64,000 nucleotides of DNA from Cercis canadensis (Eukaryota; Streptophyta; Magnoliopsida; Fabales; Fabaceae). The stretch lies in NCBI GenBank assembly GCA_003255065.1, contig QAOA01005271.1:2395717-2459716 (forward strand). Direction: 5' to 3'. Under the pieces are notes generated by a model that had not been told where the DNA came from, ran no database searches, and saw only the letters and a list, made by a program, of their open reading frames with translations. The number at the start of each line of letters is the position of its first letter. Position 1 is the stretch's first letter. Below are positions 11,690 to 23,020 of the stretch, piece by piece. A program made the translations under genes and the position numbers.

Positions 11690-14600
11690 TCAATGCCAAA
11701 GCTTCATGCAGAACCCAGCCGGCACCGTAGATTGTCTATTGCTTGATATACATTCTGAGAAGGTGTCCACGAGCTGCTCTGCCAGAGATGCTGGATCTTC
11801 AAGAAATGTATCAATATATACTTTCACGATCCTTACTTCTTGTGGCGTTGCTCTCAAGCTGTACCAAGTCAGAAATTTCTGCCTGAAGTTCTTTTCTATA
11901 TGCCCTTCACACTCTAGCCGTCTAATCACCTTCACATAATACTCAAAATCTCGATCTGAAAACACATTGGCAGCACAACCCTCATCTTGCCTTTCCCCAC
12001 TTCTCTTCTTAGATGTGCTGCCATCTTGAGGGCCCTCTCTTTTCCCAGACCCATTTTCCAGATCCTTGCTGCTGGATTTAGATCTCCCATTTCTTCCTGG
12101 TCCATCCTTAAGTATATCCAACTTGCAGGGTGTAATAGGCAAGCCTGCATCTGAGCTACCTGGAAATGGCAGACATTCCCTCCCAGTCTGAACTGGGGAA
12201 TTCAACCCATTATCGGTGCTCACGTCCTCGATGACTTGTTCCTCTGGTGACTGCTTGTTTTCAAGGTTTAGCACATAGGGACCGGGTAGAGAGCTGGTCA
12301 TTCCAATGGTATGTTGCTTGTCTGACAAAAAATCTGCATCAGCTGGAAGTCTAAGCACCCCTCCACCTATGTTGGAACTGTCAATAGCATCATTGGATAA
12401 ATTTCCAGAAGCATGCTTGTCAGTGTCCTTGTTGTAAGCAAGATAATTATCTGCTCGATTATCAGTCTGGTCACTATATGGATTACTGTTGTTAGTTTCG
12501 TCTTCAACTGAAGAAGGATTGGAAAGGCTGCTACAGTTGGTTACTGGGCTCTGACTTCTTTCTGTTGCTGAACAGTTTGGGACTTCATCCTCGCCATGCT
12601 CTGTTGAGAAGTGAACTTCACGCATACCCAACTCCCTTAAATCGCTGAATGAAACAACTTTGAAACTGTATTTTGTAGATGGAATTAGACCCCTGATACT
12701 GAACCTTTTATTTGGTAGAAGCAAAGTGCAAGTTGGTTCCGCTGGATAATCTATATCATGAGCTTTGCGGTGCCACAAAGTATAACCAATAATACTTTCC
12801 CCAGATGGATCTTCAGAACCCAAAATCACAGTGAGGGATGTTGCAGTGACATCTTCAAATCTCACCATAATTGAAGCAACCAAATTTGTATCTAAAAATG
12901 TCAATCATGTACAACCACAAAAAGGTCAATAATTACCTGATTCAAGAATCTAGACCGAAAGAAAAAAGAAAAAACTGCTGGCAACTGTACCATGCAATAC
13001 AATACCATGGTTATGTAATTTGAAAGAAAGTGCCAAATGGATATTAATAATGTGCAACCCAATTTACAAATCTGGAGAAAAAATAAATGAAAGAAGTTGA
13101 TTCCAGAGTACACAACTACTATGCTTGTCACACAGATCACCATCCAATCAGAAGATGAAATTTTCACTTTCTCTCATAATGATGGAGCCACACACACAAA
13201 GGGAAAAATGAGTCATCACCTTGAATAGTTGGATTGGGTGATGGATGCAAGATCCTTTTAGAAAGCAATGAATCCAGTGATTCCAGAGCAAAACCACAGA
13301 GTTTCTGAACCTCTGGTCCTGATGAAAGTCTGTTCACAATGCCCCTACCAATCTTCACAGGTGATCCAATCAATGGACCTACTTCAGGTTCAAGTTTCTT
13401 CACCGCCTCATCCACAATTTCATGAAGTTTTTGATACTTTTTGGTCCCTTGTAAAAGTCTTTGGCTTAAGGAGAGACGATAGCAGAGTATGTCCACACGT
13501 CTGGTATCCTTTGCCAGCATCAGTTGTTTTCTCCAGCATCTAAATCATTTTAAGACACAAATCAGATGAGATTGATTTTACCCTACACATATTCCAATAT
13601 TTCATCCTCATAGGAATGTGACGTACAGTTTAGCAAGCAATCATAATAAAAATAGTCATCTGACATTCTCTCTCTAGTTCCGCAACTATTACCTCCTGTT
13701 ATGCTTGTTCTCTCTCTTGTCCGGCTCCCAATGCCTCATGTTATGCTTGTCCACTATTACCTCATGTTATGCTTGTTCTCTCTCTGTTTAACAAGCACAA
13801 CATGAGGCAACTAGTAGCTCTTTTCTACTGGAACAAATTATTAAGTCAACTTTCTCACCTTGTTATTAATTAAGTAAACAACCATCTTAAACCAGAAATC
13901 CTCATGCTCAACTTTATTGTTACCTATTCTGCCAGCCTGTGATTGAGCTTACGATCCTCAAATCCACTATACCTACTTTATGGGCAATTTTTTCTTACAA
14001 CCAGACCATATGAATAGTGAGCTTTATAGCAATCCGACAGCATAAACTTCATTACAACTGTTAAAATTATGTTAAAAAAAATAAGTAATGATAAATCACC
14101 AAGCCTTATAATATCCAACATGAAGTTTGATTTACTCTAGAATAGAAAATCAAGAAATCTAGAGCTATATAGCTTCAATCTTTTGAAAATAGTTTCTAGT
14201 CCAGATTTTCCAATTTTAGAGAAACACACAGAAATAGCCATCAATTCTGTAGAACAGCAATCTATAAGTAATAACAAACTGCACCTTTCTCCCCTCAACA
14301 AGATAGTATTGCATTCATATAGTTTCATGCAGCCACTGTTTTCTATATGATCTTTGGATTCCTTAGTAAGGTCTCATATTTAGAATATAATTTCTTATGA
14401 AGGACAAACTAGACAGATAAGTTACTTCTTTGATCTTTCCACATCAACTATTAAGATTTTACCCAGAATCCTCAGTCTCCAACTGGATCTTGAAAACAAT
14501 CATTGCCAAAATACAATCCTCATCAGGTGGAGAAGACACTCCCAAAGACAGAGACAGAGAAAGGGGGCGGGGAGAAGCAGCAATTTTCAAATGGATAGAA

Positions 14601-16423
14601 GATTTTATCCAAGAAACTGAAAAACGTATAAGCATAAAAGTACACTATTACCCGAGCAAATCATTCACTTTCCTACAGGAGACACAGTAGAACCCTCCAT
14701 CAAGCTTGGGACATTCTCCATCTTTGGCAATGCCAGAACTATCATGTTTTAAAGCACACTCAAGATGGCATGACAAGCCACATGAATCACCAACAAATGG
14801 AGGCTCAGAGCTACATATTAACCACAGGCTAGGATCTTTATTGTCGTCATATTTATGACAAATGCAGCATGAACATCTTTTGCAAAATGCATCAGCAGGA
14901 GTCAGGGTAGCTTTGCACGCTGTGTTTTTGCAGTATGTGGTACTACTGACATCTCCACCACCACTTGCGACTGAAACATTGTTTGCTGGAACAGGTAATC
15001 GACATGGATTCTCGGTTTTTCTCTGCCTTTTTGTTGGTTTCTGGCCATGTGCAGGAGAAGTATTTGGCTCAAGGTCTGTTGAAGTTTCAGGGCCTCCTGA
15101 TTTCTTTTCAGAAACAATTTTTAGAAGGTTTTCTATAATTTTCAACTTTGTCAACCCAGTATACTTCCTTTCTTTTCCCATCTCTGCACAAAGGATCTGC
15201 AAAATCTCTTGACGGCTCCAGGACTGTAGCATCTCTGATGCACCATGTGACCACTTAGAAATTTCATAAACAAGTTCTCTTTTTTCCTCCATACTCAACT
15301 TACTGCACTTAGAAGGATCAAGCGTGAGACCTAGAACACATGAAAACAAAAACATACATTAGTACATTAATTATGGAGAGTATAAATAACTTTCCAAATC
15401 ATGCAGGAAACTTAGTTCTAGAAAGACTCCTTTCATCTTCTTACTCCCCTCCCCCCCTCTACCATTCTTTTATTTTGAGCAGAAATGATTCCAAAATCAG
15501 ATAAAACAAAACCAGCCATAAAAAATTCTCATAAAGAATGATGTACCTCAGATTCATGCTAGACATGTCATAATAAAGAAATTAGAACATTAATGAGATT
15601 ACGATGAGGAACACTAGATCAATTACATGAAATTAAAATGTAACCATCTTAACTTCATTAAGAATCAGTCAGTCCAGTAAGTCATGTGAGAAGTTAAGGA
15701 TACAATTTCATTCATAGTCTAAAATATTGGCTATAAATATAAAATAAATTTACGAACAAGCTCCGCCATAGAGCATACATAGATGGTTGACTTTGCCTTA
15801 ACAAGGACGTCCCAACCACAAAAAATTGTATAAGAATATAGGGGAGCTCCGAGCTCCGGTTATTAGCCAATCCAGTAAGCCAATTCAACTGGACTTAGCT
15901 TCCTTTGATTTTTAAATGTGGCCCCATACTGTCCAAAGAGAGAACCCATGGATCACTTATTTTAGTAGCTTACACCAGATGCACCAACCCATTATCATCA
16001 AATACAAGATTACCTCATTGAGACCTCCTCATAATGCATCAAAAAAGAAGAACACAGACACACACACACTAATTCCTACCCGAGATTCAGAGGGGAAGAA
16101 AAGGAAGCGACCACAAAAAAATTTAACGATAATAAAAAAATAAACCAGATATGACACAATGCTCCAGCAATCTACTTATTACAGGAACCATATAGATTAA
16201 TCAACAGCTGGACCTCAAATTAGCTGGCAAATTTACATCCAACAGAGTATCATGGCAGATAAAAGAATCCTTTTAAATTCAATCACTCCAGTTTCAAGAG
16301 ACCCAGATTGAATCAACGGAGGAAATAATGGGGTAGATGAGAATTAGACAAAATTCAAATGGATGTAGAGACAAAATAAGAAGATAGTAAGGCGTTACCC
16401 TCTAAAGATGAATCCGAAGCCAT
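11690..16423 (-). CDS. VIN3-like PHD-FNIII-VID protein (Polycomb cofactor)
   Basis: Exons on the minus strand are 16423-16399, 15330-14652, 13539-13220 and 12891-11690 (phases 1, 2, 1), giving 741 residues. The N-terminus is [21 protein letters not shown] conserved helical region with [19 protein letters not shown] lies near 60-80 and a basic KRQRK near 108. The Cys-rich PHD-like finger spans about 143-230 ([33 protein letters not shown]). The fibronectin-III domain is about 345-430 ([20 protein letters not shown]). The VID domain is about 656-726, with [19 protein letters not shown]. Family knowledge: VIN3/VRN5/VEL proteins join PRC2 in the nucleus and polymerise through VID to silence targets such as flowering repressors. 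Length is closer to VEL1/VIL2 than to VIN3 itself. A likely 157-bp 5'UTR intron (about 16648-16492) precedes the ATG, and the leader upstream is CT-rich. VIN3 versus VEL1 orthology is unresolved by sequence; synteny points to VIN3. Confidence 0.93.
13685..13815. repeat. Imperfect repeats in intron 3 of the VIN3-like gene
   Basis: A block around CCTCATGTTATGCTTGT recurs three times in tandem within 130 bases, with CT runs between. It is followed by an inverted version near AACAAGCACAACATGAGG, so the intron RNA could fold back. Nothing further is recognised in the intron. Confidence 0.55.
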
Positions 16424-16960
16424 AGCGTTTCAACGATAAGAAACTACTCATACCAGCACATTACCACCAAAATCTCAAAACTTTTGCGAACCTGCAGAAG
16501 AGAAAATCTGCCTCAGGACACACACTCCATATATGAACAAGAATAGTAACAAAAAAATGATGAAAATTGAGGAAGAATAAGAAAACCCAAAATAAGAAAT
16601 GAATGAAAGCGGGGGAGGGGGACTGAAAGGGAATGGAATAACAAATACCAAGAAAGGCGCTAGAAATTCTATCACAACCAACGAATCCATGAATTGGAAG
16701 CTCGTTCTCACTCACTCACTCTCTCTCTCTCTCTCTCTTTCTCCTCTCCTGGCTGGGTCCTCTTTCAGTGCTTTTCTTTTCTTTTCTTTTCAGAACCCGA
16801 AGCAATAGTGGAAGGGAGATTCGAGGAGGACCTTGCTCATTAGAGAGAGAGAGAAACCGAAGGAAAAGCAATTCGTAGATGAAATGAAATAAATAAGCCC
16901 TACGATTACGAATGAGGCTATTCGCCGGGGCAAAAGCGGCTGCATGCTCGCTCAACATTT
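16424..16960 (-). promoter_or_regulatory. 5'UTR intron and CT-rich leader of the VIN3-like gene
   Basis: Upstream of the ATG, a TTTCTCTTCTGCAG acceptor ends at 16492 and a TTG/GTATTT donor lies at 16648, marking a probable 157-bp leader intron. On the sense strand there are GA runs around 16721-16739 and CT runs around 16843-16855. No TATA box was chosen with confidence. The CT/GA-rich leader is common in plant housekeeping and chromatin genes. Confidence 0.4.
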
Positions 16961-17700
16961 GCTTTCAGTTACCTTAGAATAGTCTAACGTACCAAACTAC
17001 CAAAATAGCCTCACCTTCATCTAGTATCTACATGGGACAATGCATTTATGTTGGGAGTGGTGTCTGGTGTGTATCCACATATACCACATCCATCTAAAAG
17101 ACAAAAACTCACAATTGGGGTCACCATTCTCATTTATTGAAATAGAGTTATTTGAGCGTTACCATTCTCATTTTTTCCAATAAAATACTTAAATAAACTC
17201 TTAGAAATTTTGTTGGGAAGTTGAAAGACGAATAGATTATTAACACCTCAACAAACCAACAGGATTTTCACTCTTGTATGTTAATCTGGATCATTTTTTA
17301 ACCATACCATCCTTATCCTTATAAAGATAAAATTATATAATGTTTGATTGTGTTTCTACATTTTTCTAGAGAAAATATTTAATGTGTGCTTGGAAATTAT
17401 CGAGGAGTCAAATAACGTATTGGTTCTTAATGTGATGGAAGTTAAAGATTGTTATGTTAAAAAGCCAACATGATTCTAACTTTTAATATTAATTTGCCTA
17501 GTTTTTTAACCTAGAGTAAATAATCAATACTATTGCTCTTGAAAAACAACAACCATGTTGTATATAATTTTGTGTTTGTACATTATTTTTACAAAAATAA
17601 TTTAATGCATAGTTAAAATTTGTCAAAAAGTTTAAAGAGGCATTGATTCTTTAATTAAATAATATTATGCTTCTAGAGACACTAAGAAGATTAAACATTA

Positions 17701-17884
17701 GGTTTTTTTTTTTTTTTACGAGATAGTTTTTACACTTTCGAGATGAGATTAATCTTCACTCGATGTTTTGGCCACTAGTACTTTCAGTGGGTTTCTTTTT
17801 GATTTTAGTAGAGCTCGAACTGTTGATATTATCTCCTGATTTACCTCACATAAAATTTAATTTACTAACTGAATCACACTTAAT
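17701..17884 (-). mobile_element. tRNA-derived SINE, minus strand, with target duplication
   Basis: Read on the minus strand, the element has an A-box-like start (GTGATTCAGTTAGTAAATT), a B-box ACAGTTCGAGCTC (plus 17811-17823) and a terminal A run (the T run at 17703-17716 on the plus strand). Flanks are GATTAAACATTA (17689-17700) and GATTGAACATTA (17885-17896), a 12-bp target duplication with one mismatch. This is the expected structure for a plant SINE. Confidence 0.7.
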
Positions 17885-19527
17885 GATTGAACATTAAATA
17901 TTTTATTATAGAAATTTTGAGTTCAATTTATATTAAAAATAGATAATATAAGATTTACGAAAGACTAATCTTATTGTAAAAAAAAAAAAAGTTAAATATT
18001 ACCATTGAGAAGTCAATGCTACTCTAATTCTCATTATTATTTGGTTAATTTTTTAAATATGTAAGATGATTAAAAAAAAAAAAAACAGTTGGGTACATTT
18101 TTTTATAGATGAGGGGTATAAGTGTCCATTTGCAGGGAGGTCACGGATTGGATATTTAAGAGTATTAATTTTGTTGCTGTCACACATGTGAGATCAGATT
18201 AAAGAGGAGGATAAGATGGTCAATCCACAATGGGAGTCCCACAAAATTTACAGCCGGATAAGGCAAAAAGGTATAGGAGGTATAGGTTGTGCATGAAATT
18301 TCTTAAAGTTTGTTCATATTTTCTTATTCGTACAATTCAATTATAGTGCAGATGTGGCGTTTCTGCTTCCCATCGCATGCCCACACCACAGCCCACCCAT
18401 TAATTTCCTTATTTGCGGAATGCTTTAGCTTTAATATTGGACACTGCACATTTATTATCCTTGCTTTCTTCTCCACATAATAATAATAATAAGCAAATAA
18501 AAGAGAAACAAATCTTTTATGGTTCCCAGTTTACTTCCCTACTTGCTACTGCATTTAAAATATATTACTATATTAAGCAAATTTATGGTTACAAAAACAA
18601 GGCAACAAAATATAAAATGGGAGAGCATTTTATGTAAACAATTTTTTTCAGTGGCTAATCTAAAAATAACAACAATGTTACAAGATTCGTATCACCTTAA
18701 ACCCTTTTTAAAGCTTATTGATATTCGCTAAAAATTAACTTATATATTCCATTACTGTCAATATTATAACTATTATTAATCGATATAGTTTTTAAATGGA
18801 CACAGTTACCCTTGGCATGACATCGCCAAAGATGCTAATCTTGAAGTCATATAGTTTTGGGAATATTAATATGTAAGATATGGCCATGTTTTAGTTGAAC
18901 CATATCGTAAAAATGCTCCTCAGCGTGTGTACATTATATAATTTAAAAAATAATTTCATTGAATAATAAGAACTGGGTAACATGCTTGAGACCCTTTGCA
19001 ATAACAGAGACTATGCAACAACATTGATATTTTATCTACGTGTAACGTTACGAATTGTTCACGTCGGAAATAAACGAAAAGGATAAAGTGAAGTATAGTA
19101 GAAATGAAAACGACATTTGCCTAAACAATCATAGGAGAAGCGATTAGCGATAAGGGCGGTGCACTGAGTGGGAGCCGACAAATGACAATTTGTGTGTGAA
19201 AGGTTGTGAATTGATGGGATGGGAGGGGACGAAGGGCTTGTTTGTTTGTGGATTTTGAGAATGAGATCTTCTTTGACTTAATTGAAGGCTTATAGTTTGC
19301 CATTTTTTTTCCATTCCAAAAGCACTTAATATCTATATGGATTATGGATAATCTTGGCTTGGGTTAGATAGTTACATTTATGAAAAAGAGTTTTAGTTGG
19401 ATGAAACGTGCTTTTCAGTTGGTCTCTTCACTTTTTTTTAATTTAAAATTTAAATTCTTTTAATTATAATTATAATTGCCATTTAACTAAGATGTGATGA
19501 GAGTCATTTGCATAACCGTAGGTCATA

Positions 19528-19708
19528 GGGAAGAGATTCAGTCATGTTAACTTGAGTCATGTTGCTTAGATCTAAGCTGTCTATTCTATTTAAGGTCATT
19601 TCAACCATTAAAACACATTAATATTTAATGGTTGAAATGAGCTTTAATAAAATGAACGGCTCAGATCTGAGCAACATGACTCAAGTGACATGACTGGATC
19701 CAAATCCC
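19528..19708. mobile_element. Palindromic MITE, family A, copy 1
   Basis: About 80 bases at each end form an imperfect inverted repeat (GTCATGT..CTTGAGTCATGTTGCT..GATCT and its complement), folding around a central TTAATATTTAATGG. The flanks AGGTCATA and AGGTGATA agree in 7 of 8 bases. It is non-coding. A second copy lies at 27694-27873. Confidence 0.65.
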
Positions 19709-20545
19709 AGGTGATAATATATGGTGGGTTTTAATTTGTTTGTTGCATGGTTGTCCTCACTCCTCACCTCTATCATGCATGTACCAATAATTTAGACAAA
19801 ATAAGAAGGCAATGCTATATCATAAATGTGCTCCATCATCACCCATGTGCCTCCAATCTCAACTCCCAAGTCCCGAGTGCTTTATTAATAGAACCACACA
19901 AAAAGATAAATTATAAAATTAAACTCAAGGACAAATTAAGTATATTTAATTCGATTAAAATTTACCATGTCTAAATAATCCAATGTAAAATTAAACCTCC
20001 AAAGCAAACATCATGTGGAGATGTAACGAAAACGTCAAGTTTCAAACGAAGCACAGACCAAATGTGTGAAGAGTAATTCGAGATTCCAGAATTTTCTCTC
20101 TTTATAATTAACAGTAATTCAGAAAAAAGGTAATCACGGGGTTCATGTGATTTTCTATCAATAATGTGATACTGGATTCCTTGTGTTTTATATCTTAGAT
20201 AGATACCAAGTATCAGCTTCCTTAAGATAAATTATATTTGCATATAGCATGTTAATAAATTTGCAATGATTTGAGACAGTATTAAGTTGATGAATATTTG
20301 AAAAAGTTTATTTGGAAATGTAAAATCGAAAAGCTTTGGTAATTTCGTTCTATTATTTGCTCCACTAACACACATTCACATTTTCTGAAATCTTCGATTC
20401 CAATCCATTATTCTAAAGTCTAAACTACGCTACATCATATCATAGCTTTAGACTTTTCTAAAGCTAGGAATGATATGAATGATTTGTTCCAGGCTCCAGC
20501 TGCCATACATTAAAAACAAGTTAAAAGATAATTAATTAGAAGCCA

Positions 20546-20568
20546 TTATATATATATATATATATATA
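20546..20568. repeat. (TA)n microsatellite
   Basis: An uninterrupted TA run. Confidence 0.9.
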
Positions 20569-21738
20569 ACATCTTTGCATCTCAGCCACTTGAAAATTGG
20601 AAATTGTAATAAATATATATATGGTATTATTATGGAGTGATTAATAATTACTATTATTGGTTAGGGTGTGCAAAAAGAGAAATTATGTTATTGGACATGC
20701 TTCAGAAATAACTATTATCGTCTTTGTGGTCCTTCCTCATCTTCTTTCATTTTCATTTTTCGGTGGTCCTTCTTGTTATCAATCATGGCATAAGAATCAT
20801 TGCATTTCTTTTGCCCTTTGTAAGTTTCTTGCTGTTTTTAGAGCTTTACGGTAAAGTTATTAATTGGGTTAAGTTACCATGTGGAATCATTAGCAAAAAA
20901 CAAAATATACCATGTGAAACTAAATTCCAATAAAATTACAAATATACTTCTGACTTCTCATCAGGGGTAGGTAAGGAAGAAAATATCTGATTTCTTACAG
21001 TCATACCCACCCTCACCAACTCTCTCCTCCCTTATACTAATTAAGCCAGGGTTATTATTTTTTAATAAATAAAGTAAATTATATAATTGTGTAAGTAACT
21101 ACATCCATCTCAATTCACATACTTTATCATATTTTTATATATGTTTATACATCTAAAAGTTGTGTGGTTTTCGTGTTTTCTTCTTGCAACCTCATATACA
21201 ATACAATATGCTCTAGTTCTTTTTTTTTTTTTTTTTTTTTGACATGATAATATATATGTCCACAGTACTATATATACTTTATTATTAATTTTTTCAACAA
21301 AATATCAACATAATAATATTTAATGAAAAACTCTAATGATCGATTAAGCACTTAATATAATTTTATGAAAGTTCTGTGTTTAAATTTTATAAAACAAGGT
21401 GTTATAACATGTTGAAAAATAATAAATTACTTTTATTACGTAGCTTTCAACGAATAATAGGATTTCAACTACTAGTGAACAATACAAATAAAATGATTCG
21501 ACAGAATATAGGAGGAAAACGGAATCAAAATGCGACACAGGAGCAAACAAACAATAATGGGTGGACAACAGAGAAAACAAATATAAACAGCAAATAGTGA
21601 GTCAATTGAATAAATATTATAATTTTAAAAATAAAGCTACCAAAGCAAATATGTGATTTGTTATCAATTCGTGAGATATCTTGATCTTATTCTGAGGATC
21701 ACGTTCACATATCAGTTTCTTCATTCACATATAGTAAA

Positions 21739-22173
21739 GGGGAGGATTATGCTAACACTTTTTCTTTTAAGGGATAGTAGTGCTATATTTTATTTAGTTG
21801 GGTGAGATTTATAATGTAATTNAGGGATGGTAGTGCTATATTTTATTTAGTTGGGTGAGATTTATAATGTAATTTTAGTGTTATTGTAAAAAAATCTCAA
21901 AAAATTGAATCACTTCAATATGTGCCAAAATACAATTTCTTATAAAATGTAAAAACGGTAAGATATAAGAAAACATATTAAAAAGTAAATTTTAAAAAGT
22001 TGTTTCTTATATCATATCATTTTTATATTTTGTAAGTAGTTGTATATTTTAACACATAATGAGTGACTCAATCTTTCAAGATTTTCATAATGATAATAAA
22101 ATTAGTATGTGAGTCTCACTCGATATAATATTATCACTCTTAAAAAAAAAAAAGTGATAGCATAATACTCACA
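21739..22173. mobile_element. Fold-back MITE, family B, copy 1
   Basis: The ends are inverted copies of a motif like GTGAGTATTATGCTATCAC, and the arms pair along most of the length (including TTTCTTATATCATATCATTT against its complement). It matches the copy at 57464-57881. A single N at 21822 and a 52-bp duplication, probably an assembly artefact, lie inside. Non-coding. Confidence 0.65.
21770..21874. repeat. 52-bp duplication split by a single N
   Basis: Bases 21770-21821 recur at 21823-21874 with one mismatch, separated only by the N at 21822. This looks like two overlapping contig ends that were joined without merging. Confidence 0.85.
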
Positions 22174-22808
22174 GTTAATAAATCAAAGAAAAAAATATAT
22201 ATTTGCACATTGGAACATTTAAAAATTCAATATAAATAACTTTAAAAAAATCCTGAATATTCAATTTAAGAGCTAAGAGCGTTGTCATTTTCACTAGGAT
22301 CGCAATTAATTAATAAGAAATTAAGAGGAAGATAGTTGAGAATTCAATTGGACAAGAAAAGAACAACTTGGTTGCAGAGCTGTACTTCCTGCAGTGAACT
22401 CCACTTTTGCATCTTATTAATTTTGTCAAATACAGTAAGTCATTGTTCTCTGTTTTGCTTTACCAAACTTGCGCTCAAAAGAAAAGTGGATTAGCTAAAA
22501 ATCACTTTAAGATCAAATCAATGAGATACGACACAATCTCGCAAGGATAACGGCATGAGAAAACCAATAATATTTTCATATTAATTCTTTATCCTTAAGT
22601 ACTACACTTGATTACATTTCAATTTAATTGTATTTACTTAAATTCCATAAGACCCCAAAAAATTTAATCAAGCAATTTAAATTAATTCTACATCTTTTCT
22701 AAACACGTGAGAGTGTATTTTTTAAATAAAAATAGTCTAACCTATAAATAAATAAATTTAAAAAAAGAAAAGAAAAACTGCTAATTTTTTTTTATGCGTT
22801 TTTAATAA

Positions 22809-23020
22809 GGAGGTTTCTTAGATACTTTTAGTATTTATGTAATATGTCATACTACACAAGAATAACTAATAAATGAATGACATGTGTACAAATTAACTAT
22901 TTTTAAATTTATTTAAAAAATTAAATAAATTATATTTTATATATAATAAAATATAAAAATTATGTATATTTGTCATTTCAGTGTAATATACGATATTTAC
23001 ATAGTATCATAGAATCCCCG
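22809..23020. mobile_element. Mutator-like MITE, family C, copy 1 (9-bp TSD)
   Basis: A 212-bp non-coding palindromic element starting GGAGGTTTCTTAGATAC and ending ATCATAGAATCCCCG, with arms that pair. It is flanked by a perfect 9-bp direct repeat TTTTAATAA (22800-22808 and 23021-23029). Nine-bp duplications are typical of Mutator-like elements. A second copy with its own perfect 9-bp repeat lies at 50621-50889. Confidence 0.75.
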
